From assembly GCA_003543035.1 (NCBI GenBank), contig DPJL01000210.1, positions 1-11,357 of the forward strand: DNA of 11,357 bases, in the 5' to 3' direction. Positions 1 to 7,451 of this stretch are shown here, in pieces. Source of the DNA: Micromonosporaceae bacterium (GTDB lineage Bacteria; Actinomycetota; Actinomycetes; Mycobacteriales; Micromonosporaceae). Under the pieces are notes generated by a model, which did not search any database, had not been told where the DNA came from, and saw nothing but the letters and a program-made list of their open reading frames with translations. Made by a program: the position numbers and the translations under genes. Numbering within the stretch: position 1 is the first letter of the stretch; each line of letters opens with the position of its first letter.

Positions 1-2082
1 GTCGGCAAGCGGATGTTCGACCTGTTCCACGACGCTGACGCGGCCCGGACCCATGAGGTGCATCCGGAGTTGTTGCGGCACACCAGGGAGGCCGGGCGGC
101 GCATCGAGATGGGCTCGATGAAGCGGGGCGCCGGGCGTCGCCGCCAGCCCGGTCCACCTCGTCCGGACATTGTGGAGCGGCTCGACTCCGAAGGTCTGCT
201 TCCCGCGATCCTGTTCATCTTCAGCCGGGCTGCGTGTGACGCGGCCGTACAACAGTGTCTGCAGGCGGGGCTGCGGCTCACGTCACCGGACGACCGGGTG
301 GAGATCCGGCAGATCGTCGAACGGCGCTTGGGCAACATCCCCAGCGAAGACTTGCACGCCTTGGGTTATTGGGACTGGCTGGACGGGCTCGAGCGCGGCC
401 TGGCCGCCCACCATGCCGGCATGTTGCCCGCCTTCAAGGAGGTCGTGGAAGAGCTCTTCGTAAGGGGCTTGGTCAAAGCCGTCTTCGCCACCGAGACCCT
501 CGCCCTGGGCATCAACATGCCGGCCCGGTGCGTGGTGCTCGAAAAGCTGGTCAAGTTCAACGGTGAGGCGCACGTTGATCTGACGCCAGGGGAGTACACA
601 CAGCTCACCGGGCGTGCGGGGCGGCGCGGCATCGACATCGAAGGCCACGCTGTCGTGGTGTGGTCACCCGAGGTGGACCCGCGTCACGTGGCTGGTCTTG
701 CTTCGACGCGCACCTATCCGCTGCGATCGAGCTTCCGGCCCTCCTACAACATGGCCGTGAACCTCGTCGGATCCGTTGGCGCGGCAGCTTCCCGTGAGCT
801 GCTCGAGTCGTCGTTCGCCCAGTTCCAGGCGGACCGCTCGGTGGTCGGCCTCGCCCGCCAAGTGCAGCGCAACAACGAAACACTGTCCATCTACGACACC
901 GAGCTGGCTTGCGATCACGGCGACTTCGCCGAGTACTTCGCGATCCGGGTGAAGATCGGCGAGCGCGAAAAGTCTTTGGCCCGGATCAGTCAGCAAGCCC
1001 GGCGGGCCGAGGTGACGAGCTCGCTGGAACAGCTCAAAACCGGTGATGTGATCCGGATCCCCGGTGGCCGCCGGGCCGGATTGGCCGTGATCCTCGACCC
1101 GGGTGTGGGCCCGTTCGGCGAGCCACGTCCGGTGGTGCTGACCGAAGACCGTTGGGCCGGAAGGATTTCCGGCGGCGAATTCGCCACACCGGTCAGCGCG
1201 CTGGGGCGGCTTCGGGTGCCACGGCACTTCAATCACCGTGCACCCGCGGAGCGCCGCGATCTGGCTGCTTCGCTGCGCAACCTCGATCTGGCCCGTGAAA
1301 AGGGCGGGCGGCGGCGTGCATCCGGTACCGGCGAAGATAAAGAACTTGTGGCTCTGCGCAAGGCATTGCGGGCACATCCGTGCCACGCCTGCAACGAGCG
1401 CGAAGACCACGCTCGCTGGGCAGAGCGCCGGCATCGGCTCGCCAAAGACACCGAAGCGTTGCGCGACAAGGTCGCCAACCGCACCAACTCGCTGTCGCGC
1501 ACGTTTGATCGCATCTGCGAGCTGTTGACCGAGCGGGGATATCTCGGCAAGGACGGCGCAGTCACGCCGCCCGGGCGGATGCTCGGCCGACTGTGGACCG
1601 AGGCCGATCTGCTCGTGGCCGAATGCCTTCGCACCGGGGTCTGGGAGGGGTTGCAGCCGCACGAGCTGGCCTCGGCGGCCTCGGTGGTGCTTTACGAAGC
1701 CCGCCGGGAGTCCGACGAGCAGGCTTCGATCCCGCGGGGACCCGTGGCGACAGCGGTTGACGCGACCTGGCGGATATACGACGAACTCGCCGCGGACGAG
1801 CGGCGGCTCGGACTGGCGCAGACTCGCGAGCCGGATGTGGGCTTCGTATGGCCGATGTACCGCTGGGCCAAGGGCGAGCCGCTGGCCAAGGTACTGGCCA
1901 GTGGCCATCAGTTGGACGGTGACATGCCCGCGGGCGACTTCGTCCGGTGGGCGCGACAGGTTATCGACCTGCTGGGTCAGGTGGCCGACACGCCAGGCGC
2001 TTCGGCGGCATTGAAAGAAAACGCCCGTGCCGCCATGGATGCCATAAACCGAGGAGTTCTCGCTTACAGTTCTGTCTCGTAA
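1..2082 (+). CDS. helY: HelY-like superfamily 2 (Ski2/Mtr4-type) RNA helicase, 5'-truncated by window edge
   Basis: ATP-dependent helicase of the Ski2/Mtr4/HelY branch, thought to unwind structured RNA during RNA processing or decay in the cytoplasm. The reading frame is open from base 1 (VGKRMFDLF), so the true start lies upstream. About 200 residues with the N-terminal RecA domain (Walker A and DExH box) are missing, judged against the roughly 900-residue mycobacterial HelY as I remember it. Visible in order, with residues counted from base 1: an Arg/Gly/Pro-rich linker (about 35-55), the second RecA domain with AAHHAGMLP (about 136), motif V ATETLALGINMPA (about 163) and motif VI QLTGRAGRRGID (about 201). 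A beta-rich arch-like insertion follows, then a conserved HPCHAC segment (nt about 1375) and the helical DSHCT-type C-terminal domain to residue 693. The frame is intact. A frameshifted MHYT gene follows 40 bases downstream. The family call is very secure; the role in RNA is known for relatives, not shown here. Confidence 0.95.
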   Translation, partial: VGKRMFDLFHDADAARTHEVHPELLRHTREAGRRIEMGSMKRGAGRRRQPGPPRPDIVERLDSEGLLPAILFIFSRAACDAAVQQCLQAGLRLTSPDDRVEIRQIVERRLGNIPSEDLHALGYWDWLDGLERGLAAHHAGMLPAFKEVVEELFVRGLVKAVFATETLALGINMPARCVVLEKLVKFNGEAHVDLTPGEYTQLTGRAGRRGIDIEGHAVVVWSPEVDPRHVAGLASTRTYPLRSSFRPSYNMAVNLVGSVGAAASRELLESSFAQFQADRSVVGLARQVQRNNETLSIYDTELACDHGDFAEYFAIRVKIGEREKSLARISQQARRAEVTSSLEQLKTGDVIRIPGGRRAGLAVILDPGVGPFGEPRPVVLTEDRWAGRISGGEFATPVSALGRLRVPRHFNHRAPAERRDLAASLRNLDLAREKGGRRRASGTGEDKELVALRKALRAHPCHACNEREDHARWAERRHRLAKDTEALRDKVANRTNSLSRTFDRICELLTERGYLGKDGAVTPPGRMLGRLWTEADLLVAECLRTGVWEGLQPHELASAASVVLYEARRESDEQASIPRGPVATAVDATWRIYDELAADERRLGLAQTREPDVGFVWPMYRWAKGEPLAKVLASGHQLDGDMPAGDFVRWARQVIDLLGQVADTPGASAALKENARAAMDAINRGVLAYSSVS

Positions 2083-2122
2083 TAGTTCACTGACTTGCCG
2101 ATAAGTTGTTGAATCCGCCATC

Positions 2123-3066
2123 ATGCCCCGTGTGGCAGATGTGCATCATTTCACGTACGGGCTGATAACGCCCGGAATCGCTTATGTGCTATCAATTCTG
2201 GGTTCTCTGCTCGGATTGATCTGCACGGCGCGGGCGCGTTCGGCCCGCACGGGTGGCCAGCGATCGTGGTGGCTATTGCTGGCGGCTTGGGCCATCGGCG
2301 GCACCGGAATCTGGTCCATGCATTTCATGGCGATGCTCGGCTTCACCGTCGCGGGCACTCGTATCAGGTATGACGTGCCGACGACCGCGGCAAGCGCTGT
2401 CCTGGCCATCGTGGTGGTCGGCGTCGGGCTCTTCATCGCGGGATTCGGTCGCCGGGGAGGCATCCGCATTGTCCTAGGTGGACTCTTCGCCGGTCTGGGC
2501 GTAGCCGCCATGCACTACACCGGGGCGCGATGCGGCTCGACGGCACCGTCGACTACGACCCCGGACTGGTGGCCGCCTCGATCGTCATCGCGGTCGTGGC
2601 CGCGACCGTGGCGCTGTGGTTCACGGTGATCCTGCAGAAGCCCGCGATGATCTTTGGTGCGGCCTTGGTCATGGGAGTCGCTGTGTGCGGCATGCATTAC
2701 ACCGGGATGGCAGCGATGTCGGTGCGGCTGAGCAAGCCGTCGCTGGCGACCGATGGTGCGTCGGCCGCCAACCTGCTGGTCCCGATCGGCGTGCTCGTGC
2801 TGCTGGTGATCGGCGGTCTCATCTTCGCGATCGGGGCGGCACCCTCTGATGACGACTTCCAAGGGCGTGCCTATCTTGAGGCGCGCCAAGCGGAACGGGA
2901 AGATCAGGCGGCCGCCTCCACCAAAGCGTCGACCAGACGACGGCAGGGACCGGCGATATTCCAGCGCTCGGCCAACTTGATCAACTCGTCCGGATCGTCC
3001 GGGGTTTCCGGCAGCGTCGGGTCGAAGTCCGGCAGGGAAACATCGGCGGCGACCCTGACCACCTGA
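2123..3066 (+). pseudogene. MHYT-domain integral membrane sensor, frameshifted at about 2525
   Basis: MHYT proteins are bacterial membrane proteins with six or seven helices and repeated Met/His-rich motifs, proposed to bind copper and sense oxygen, CO or NO. Two open frames together make one such protein. Frame A (2123-2629) carries four hydrophobic helices, motif 1 (MHFMAML, residues 66-72) and the start of motif 2 (MHYTG, 130-134), then turns into Ser/Pro/Arg-rich nonsense. Frame B (from ATG 2530) resumes with three more helices and motif 3 (GMHYTGMAAM, its residues 54-63). The break follows ACC GGG at 2519-2524, where GMAAM is expected but four bases are missing relative to the copy in motif 3. 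There is no signalling domain (GGDEF, EAL or kinase). The start is uncertain: ATG 2123 or GTG 2132, neither with a clear ribosome site. Frame B continues to 3066, about 160 bases into the antisense exonuclease gene. This could be a true pseudogene, a sequencing error or, less likely, recoding. Confidence 0.85.
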
Positions 3067-3812
3067 AGTGCGACGCTGAGATAGGCCGAAGCGTCGAGCA
3101 GTTTGGTGCGCAGGCCCGGGGCGAAATCTGCCTCCGGGTCCTGCAGCGCCGCCACGATCGCGTCGAGCGTGCCGTATCGCGCGATCAGCCGGGCGGCGGT
3201 CTTTTCGCCGACTCCGGGGACTCCGGGCAAGCCGTCGCTGGGGTCGCCCCGTAGCGCCGCAAAGTCCGCATAGGACGATGCCGGGACGCCGTACTTGGCG
3301 AGCACGGCCGGCTCGTCGCACACCTCGAGTTTGGCCACGCCACGCCCGCAATAGAGCAGCGTGGTAGTGGGATCGACGAGCTGGAAGAGGTCACGGTCGC
3401 CGGAGGCCACCTCAACCGGGGCCGGGCCGCGCTTGGCCAGCGTGCCCAGCACGTCGTCGGCCTCGTAATCGTCCGCACCCATGGCGACGATGCCCACCGC
3501 GCCAAGGACATCGAGGATCACCGGAATCTGCGGGACGAGGGTGTCGGGTACCTCTTCACCGCCCGCAGGAGCGAGCCGGTGCCGTTTGTAGGAGGGGATC
3601 AGCTTGACCCGCCAAGCGGGTCTCCAGTCGAAGTCGAGCGCGCAAACCAGCCGGTCAGGGCGGCGGGTGCGGATCAAGGTGGCGAGCATGTCCACGAAAC
3701 CGCGCACGGCGTTGACCGGCTCACCGGCCTCGGTCCGGGCCGCTGACTCGGGAATTCCGTGGAAGGCGCGGAAGTAAAGACTTGGGGCGTCGACTAGGAG
3801 CAAAGGCTTCAC
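2904..3812 (-). CDS. 5'-3' exonuclease (DNA polymerase I N-terminal/FEN superfamily, stand-alone)
   Basis: Stand-alone relative of the 5' nuclease domain of DNA polymerase I, a metal-dependent enzyme that removes 5' flaps and RNA primers during replication and repair. The protein is 302 residues, normal for the family. Visible signatures: LLVDAPSLYFRAFHG with metal-ligand Asp8; ALDFD (Asp60, Asp62); the arch residues SYKRHR (74-79); the acidic cluster DDYEADD (114-120); SGDRDLFQLV (Asp139, Asp141); and RGDPSDGLPGVPGVGEKTA (189-207), carrying Asp190, Asp193 and the helix-3-turn-helix DNA-binding element. All expected acidic ligands are present, so it should be active. The start is GTG at 3812, since the conserved N-terminus begins there. 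No Shine-Dalgarno sequence is seen, and TACCCT lies six bases upstream, so the mRNA is probably leaderless. It diverges from an acyl-CoA dehydrogenase gene. Its last roughly 160 bases are antisense to the tail of the broken MHYT gene. Confidence 0.95.
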   Translation of the reverse strand: MKPLLLVDAPSLYFRAFHGIPESAARTEAGEPVNAVRGFVDMLATLIRTRRPDRLVCALDFDWRPAWRVKLIPSYKRHRLAPAGGEEVPDTLVPQIPVILDVLGAVGIVAMGADDYEADDVLGTLAKRGPAPVEVASGDRDLFQLVDPTTTLLYCGRGVAKLEVCDEPAVLAKYGVPASSYADFAALRGDPSDGLPGVPGVGEKTAARLIARYGTLDAIVAALQDPEADFAPGLRTKLLDASAYLSVALQVVRVAADVSLPDFDPTLPETPDDPDELIKLAERWNIAGPCRRLVDALVEAAA

Positions 3813-3818
3813 CCGATC

Positions 3819-3824
3819 AGGGTA
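3819..3824 (-). promoter_or_regulatory. Predicted -10 element of the leaderless exonuclease promoter
   Basis: On the minus strand this reads TACCCT and is followed by six bases and the GTG start at 3812, the spacing expected if transcription begins at the start codon. No ribosome-binding site is seen. Its -35 region (about 3842-3847) falls on the -10 element of the opposite gene. Confidence 0.55.
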
Positions 3825-3840
3825 ATTCCCAAACGTTCGT

Positions 3841-3846
3841 TAAGCT
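3841..3846 (+). promoter_or_regulatory. Predicted -10 element of the acyl-CoA dehydrogenase promoter
   Basis: TAAGCT is followed by seven bases and ATG 3854, which fits a leaderless or near-leaderless transcript. Its -35 region (about 3818-3823) coincides with the -10 element of the divergent exonuclease gene, so the two promoters overlap almost completely. Confidence 0.55.
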
Positions 3847-3853
3847 GGTGGAC

Positions 3854-5005
3854 ATGGCCAGCGTCGCTCGTTTGCTCCCCACCCCGGAAGCACATGACCT
3901 TCTCGAGCTCACCCAGGAGCTCGCGGACAAAGAACTCGCCCTGAAGGTCGATGAGTTCGAGAGCCGGGGAGAGTTCCCCCGCGAGATCATTCGTACCCTC
4001 GGCCGCTCCGGCCTGCTGGGTCTGCCCTACCCGGCCGAATACGGTGGGGCGGAACAGCCTTACGAGGTCTACCTACAGGTGCTCGAGGTGCTGGCTAGCA
4101 AGTGGGCGGCGGTGGCCGAGGCGATCAGCGTGCACACCCTGTCCTGCTATCCGGTTGCCTACTACGGCACCGAGGAACAGAAGCAGCGCTGGCTGCCCGA
4201 CATGCTCGGCGGCGAGCTGCTCGGGGCCTACTGCCTGTCCGAGCCGGCCGGCGGCTCAGATGCGGCCAACCTGGCCACCCGCGCCGTCAAGGATCGCGAC
4301 CGGTACTTCGTCAACGGCACCAAGGCATGGATCACCCACGCCGGGGTCGCCGACTTCTACAACGTCTTCTGCCGCACCGGCGGACCTGGGCCGAAGGGCA
4401 TCTCCTGTCTACTCGCCCCGGACACGACGGCCGGTCTGCATCCGCAGGCTCGCGAACGAACCATGGGCCTGCACTCCTCACCGGTGGCGCAGATCGCCTT
4501 TGACGATGCCGTCATTCCGGCGGAGAACCTGATCGGCAAGGAGGGCGAGGGTTTCCGGATCGCCATGGGCGCCCTGGATTCGGGGCGCCTCGGCATTGCG
4601 GCCTGCGCTGTCGGGCTGGCTCAGGGTGCTTTGGACTACGCCACGGTCTACGCCCGGGAACGCACCCAATTCGGCAAGCCCATCATCGACTTCCAAGGGC
4701 TGTCCTTCATGCTCGCCGACGCGGCCACCCAGATCTCCGCCGCGCGAGCCCTGATGCTTTACGCGGCAAGGCTTCGCGACCTCAACCGGCCCTACTCGAT
4801 CGAGGCGGCCAAGGCCAAGCTCTTCGCCACCGACATGGCCATGAAGGTCACCACGGACATGGTGCAGGTGCTCGGCGGAGCCGGTTATGTGGCTGATCAT
4901 CCGGTCGAGCGTTACTTCCGGGAAGCCAAGGTGCTGCAGATCGTGGAAGGTACGAACCAGATCCAGCGGCTGGTGATCGCGAAGGCGTTGGCCAAGGGCC
5001 AGTAG
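3854..5005 (+). CDS. Acyl-CoA dehydrogenase family flavoprotein
   Basis: FAD-dependent enzyme that desaturates an acyl-CoA thioester at the alpha-beta position, passing electrons to electron-transfer flavoprotein, in fatty-acid, amino-acid or related catabolism. It has 383 residues, typical for the family. Domain order is the helical N-terminal domain (about 15-122), the middle beta domain with YCLSEPAGGSD (126-136) and KAWITHAG (157-164), and the helical C-terminal domain with RERTQFGKPI (268-277), GGAGY (341-345) and REAKVLQIVEGTNQIQ (356-371). Glu365 in EGTNQIQ is at the position of the catalytic base of medium- and short-chain enzymes. The exact acyl substrate cannot be read from the sequence. 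ATG 3854 was chosen over an upstream frame extension because it fits the family N-terminus and a -10 element lies seven bases before it. The stop directly abuts the stop of the convergent ArsR gene. No electron-transfer flavoprotein or other beta-oxidation gene is visible nearby. Confidence 0.95.
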   Translation: MASVARLLPTPEAHDLLELTQELADKELALKVDEFESRGEFPREIIRTLGRSGLLGLPYPAEYGGAEQPYEVYLQVLEVLASKWAAVAEAISVHTLSCYPVAYYGTEEQKQRWLPDMLGGELLGAYCLSEPAGGSDAANLATRAVKDRDRYFVNGTKAWITHAGVADFYNVFCRTGGPGPKGISCLLAPDTTAGLHPQARERTMGLHSSPVAQIAFDDAVIPAENLIGKEGEGFRIAMGALDSGRLGIAACAVGLAQGALDYATVYARERTQFGKPIIDFQGLSFMLADAATQISAARALMLYAARLRDLNRPYSIEAAKAKLFATDMAMKVTTDMVQVLGGAGYVADHPVERYFREAKVLQIVEGTNQIQRLVIAKALAKGQ

Positions 5006-5965
5006 TCAGCCGGGCGTGACCAAGGTGTCGCCTCGGGTGGTGCGGCCGTAGAGCACCGATCCACCAACGCGGGTCCGGCTGACCAGGCCGCTGGCTCGCA
5101 GCACCGAGAGATGCTGACTGACCGCACCGGGTGTGATGGCGAGGCGGCCGGCCAATACCGTGGTGGAGCTCGGTTCGGCGAGGGCGGTGAGCAGTTGGGC
5201 CCGGGTGCGCCCGAGCAGTGCTTTGAGCGCCTCCGATGATGGAGGTTCCCCGGTCTCCCAGAGGGTGGCGATGCCCCGGACCGGATAGGCGATCACCGGT
5301 TGATAAGGCTCGACCATCTTGCGGACATTGGGCCACGCCATGGCGCTGGGTACCAGAAGGAGTCCTTCGCCGGACAGCGATCCCCGGTATTGCCAGGGAT
5401 CGGTCGCGGACAGGCGATCGCCTTGCCAGGTAACGGTTTCGTGCAGATCCTCGAACAGTGCATGGGCCCCACCCATAGCCAGGCGGCGAGAGCGCCACAT
5501 GACGTCTGCCTCAAGCAGGGCCTGCACCCGTGGCCAGAATTCGGCGAAGGCCAGATCCCAGTACGCCTGAAGGGTATTGGCGACGCGGTCTACCGCCGCC
5601 CGGGGATCGTCGTGGATCCGGGCGGCGATCGGCTTTGGTATTCCTGGCACATCGGTGATGTCGGCGAGAATCCGCTTCTTCGGGGTATCCCGGATGAGGT
5701 CCAGCTCGGTGGCGAACTCGGGTAGCGGTGAGGTGGGTGGCGGGGAGAGGAAGTCCGCAACGATGCCGCGGACCGGGATCAGGGCGAAAAGCTCCGACAG
5801 GTCAAGGCCGGTCAGCCTGGGTCGCACCGTGCGGACCCAGGGCAGGTGAAGGGAATGCTGGGCCGGCGCCCGCAGCACCACCAGGCTTAGCACCAGCTCC
5901 CACAGTGGGGAGAAGGCGAATCGGATCCGCGCGACGTCCTCGGCGGTGAATCTCCACTCGATCAC
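5006..5965 (-). CDS. DUF5937 / ArsR-type winged-helix transcriptional regulator
   Basis: DNA-binding regulator of the actinobacterial type in which a long N-terminal DUF5937 domain precedes a C-terminal ArsR-like winged helix. In the 319-residue product, RIRFAFSPLWEL (13-24) is the typical opening. Residues about 30-240 form the variable, probably ligand-sensing part. Residues about 245-312 form the winged helix, with the helix-turn-helix near LAGRLAITPGAVSQHLSVLR (271-290) and a beta wing near GGSVLYGRTTRGD. I see no ArsR CxC metal motif, so a small-molecule or redox ligand is more likely than a metal. The start is GTG 5965, the only in-frame start before an upstream stop. It diverges from an FAD oxidoreductase gene across 70 bases that hold a near-perfect palindrome, so repression of itself and of the oxidoreductase pair is the natural inference. 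It abuts the convergent dehydrogenase with no gap. Confidence 0.87.
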   Translation of the reverse strand: MIEWRFTAEDVARIRFAFSPLWELVLSLVVLRAPAQHSLHLPWVRTVRPRLTGLDLSELFALIPVRGIVADFLSPPPTSPLPEFATELDLIRDTPKKRILADITDVPGIPKPIAARIHDDPRAAVDRVANTLQAYWDLAFAEFWPRVQALLEADVMWRSRRLAMGGAHALFEDLHETVTWQGDRLSATDPWQYRGSLSGEGLLLVPSAMAWPNVRKMVEPYQPVIAYPVRGIATLWETGEPPSSEALKALLGRTRAQLLTALAEPSSTTVLAGRLAITPGAVSQHLSVLRASGLVSRTRVGGSVLYGRTTRGDTLVTPG

Positions 5966-5977
5966 GGCGGCGACTCA

Positions 5978-6007
5978 CATTTAGTCACGACTAAAAGTCT
6001 CGCTCAA
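5978..6007 (-). promoter_or_regulatory. Predicted promoter of the DUF5937/ArsR gene
   Basis: On the minus strand, TTGAGC (6002-6007) resembles a -35 element and TAAATG (5978-5983) a -10 element, with an 18-base spacer. Transcription would begin near 5971, a few bases before the GTG start at 5965. The palindrome at 5980-5995 covers the -10 element and most of the spacer. Inferred from sequence only. Confidence 0.45.
5980..5995. promoter_or_regulatory. 16-bp palindrome, likely operator of the ArsR-type regulator
   Basis: TTTAGTC-AC-GACTAAA: two perfect 7-bp half-sites around a two-base centre, the most A+T-rich stretch of the divergent gap. A dimeric winged-helix protein is the obvious candidate reader. 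It overlaps the regulator's predicted promoter and lies about 40-55 bases upstream of the oxidoreductase start, so binding could silence the regulator and affect the operon. Confidence 0.65.
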
Positions 6008-6035
6008 CCGGGCTGGTACGTCCAGAGTTGATCGC

Positions 6036-7451
6036 ATGACCGGTGGAAGTGCAAATTGGGACCTGTTGCGAGAGGCTGTGGGCGGCGAGGTCGTCCTTCC
6101 GGGCTCACCCGGGTATGAGCAGGCGCGCAAGCCGGCGCTTGTCCGGTACCAAGAAAGCCGTCCCCATGCCATCGTGAAGGCCACGAATGCGCAAGACGTG
6201 GTCGAGGCGATCGGATTCGCTCGCCATTCCGGGCTGCGCACGACCCCGCGCAGCGGCGGCCACTGCTTCGCCGGACGGTCCTCGATCGGTGACGTCATCA
6301 TCGACGTCGCGGCGATGAGTTCTGTGTCCATCTTGGACGGTGTCGCCACAGTCGGTGCGGGCACGCGACTGGGTGACCTCTACGACGCTCTGGCCGCGCA
6401 CGGCCGCACAATCCCCGCCGGGTGCGGTTCATCGGTCGGCATCGCCGGTCTCACGCTGGGTGGCGGACTCGGGATACTCGGCCGCAAGTATGGGCTGACC
6501 TGCGACAGCCTGCTCAGCGCGGAGGTTGTGCTCGCCGATGGGCGCATCGTGCAATGCAGCGAAAACCAAGACAGCGAACTGTTCTGGGCGCTGCGTGGCG
6601 CGGGCGGCGGCCACCTGGGCGTGGTCACCTCGCTGGTGTTCACCACTGTCCCGGCCCCAATCTCGACCTGTTTTCATCTGATGTGGGCGCCCGCGCAAGC
6701 CGCCGCTGTCGTGGACGCGTGGCAGGTGTGGGCACCGATGGCGCCCGATGAGCTGGACGCCAACCTCCGCCTGACCGTTTCCGGCGACTCCGGCCGATCA
6801 GCCGTGGTCAATTTGTTCGGGGCGATGCTCGGCTCCGAGCCCGAAACCGACGCGCTGCTAAGTGATTTCATCGCTCGGGTGGGCGCCGATCCGGTCACGA
6901 AGTTCCGCCGGGCCATGCCCTACCGGGAAGTCAAGCGGCATCTCTCCGGACTCGGATCCGTTGACAGCGAACAGGACCAACCGCCGCGGTCCATGCTCAG
7001 CAAGTCGGAGTTCTTCCGGGAAACGTTGCCCCGCCATGTCATCACGGCGTTGCTGGACAACTTCGCCACCGGATGCGGCCCCGGCCAATCACGCGAGCTG
7101 AACCTCACTCCGTGGGGCGGCGCATACAACCGGATCCCCGCCGATGCCACCGCTTTCGTGCACCGCGATGAGCTTTTCATGATCGAGCATGTGGCCACGA
7201 TCGATCCCGCCACGGAGCCTGGCGCGGCACGCACGTGGGTGACCGGGTCGTGGGCGTCGGTGCACTCGTGGGGATCAGGTCGCGTGTATCCGAACTTCCC
7301 CGACCCCGACCTCAAAGACTGGGCGGAGTCGTACTACGGCAACAACTATGACCGTCTGCTCCGGGTGAAGCGGAAGTACGACCCCGGCAACTGGTTCCGC
7401 TTCCCGCAATCGCTCGGAAGCCAAAGTGGAAAGGCAGAGAACAATGACTGA
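6036..7451 (+). CDS. FAD-binding oxidoreductase, berberine-bridge-enzyme type
   Basis: Flavoprotein oxidase or dehydrogenase of the FAD_binding_4 plus BBE family, whose members oxidise alcohols, sugars or secondary metabolites. It has 471 residues. The PCMH-type FAD domain spans about 40-205, with RSGGHCFAG (72-80), where His76 is the expected covalent FAD attachment residue. PAGCGSSVGIAGLTLGGGLG (127-146) and the substrate domain follow, then the C-terminal BBE segment YYGNNYDRLLRVKRKYDPGN (about 435-454). The second attachment Cys of two-point-linked enzymes usually lies three residues before the VGxxG valine. Here that position is Gly131, and the Cys is one residue earlier (130), so a single covalent link is more likely. 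No signal peptide is seen, so it is probably cytoplasmic. ATG 6036 fits the family N-terminus; no ribosome site is obvious, and CAGAGT lies seven bases upstream as a weak -10 candidate. It overlaps the next gene by 8 bases. The substrate is unknown. Confidence 0.92.
   Translation: MTGGSANWDLLREAVGGEVVLPGSPGYEQARKPALVRYQESRPHAIVKATNAQDVVEAIGFARHSGLRTTPRSGGHCFAGRSSIGDVIIDVAAMSSVSILDGVATVGAGTRLGDLYDALAAHGRTIPAGCGSSVGIAGLTLGGGLGILGRKYGLTCDSLLSAEVVLADGRIVQCSENQDSELFWALRGAGGGHLGVVTSLVFTTVPAPISTCFHLMWAPAQAAAVVDAWQVWAPMAPDELDANLRLTVSGDSGRSAVVNLFGAMLGSEPETDALLSDFIARVGADPVTKFRRAMPYREVKRHLSGLGSVDSEQDQPPRSMLSKSEFFRETLPRHVITALLDNFATGCGPGQSRELNLTPWGGAYNRIPADATAFVHRDELFMIEHVATIDPATEPGAARTWVTGSWASVHSWGSGRVYPNFPDPDLKDWAESYYGNNYDRLLRVKRKYDPGNWFRFPQSLGSQSGKAENND
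7428..7434 (+). promoter_or_regulatory. Shine-Dalgarno site that fixes the start of the DUF1579-like gene
   Basis: GGAAAGG lies nine bases before ATG 7444, inside the end of the oxidoreductase gene. This favours ATG 7444 over the in-frame GTG at 7426 and suggests coupled translation across the 8-base overlap. Confidence 0.6.

Noticed and set aside
1375..1400. HPCHAC segment in the helicase as an inserted zinc site
   Set aside because: As I recall, this segment is a usual feature of actinobacterial HelY proteins, so it is not an unusual insertion.
664..2124. Long minus-strand open frame of 486 codons opposite the helicase gene
   Set aside because: It lies wholly antisense to a well-conserved helicase domain, resembles no family and has biased composition. 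Long antisense frames are usual in G+C-rich DNA.
2515..3351. Minus-strand open frame of 278 codons across the MHYT and exonuclease genes
   Set aside because: It overlaps both in other frames, and its Arg/Gly-rich composition looks like a shadow frame. The exonuclease frame has all catalytic motifs.
4848..5498. Minus-strand open frame overlapping the dehydrogenase and ArsR genes
   Set aside because: Its Pro/Arg/His-rich translation has no recognisable domain, and it spans the ends of two well-supported genes.
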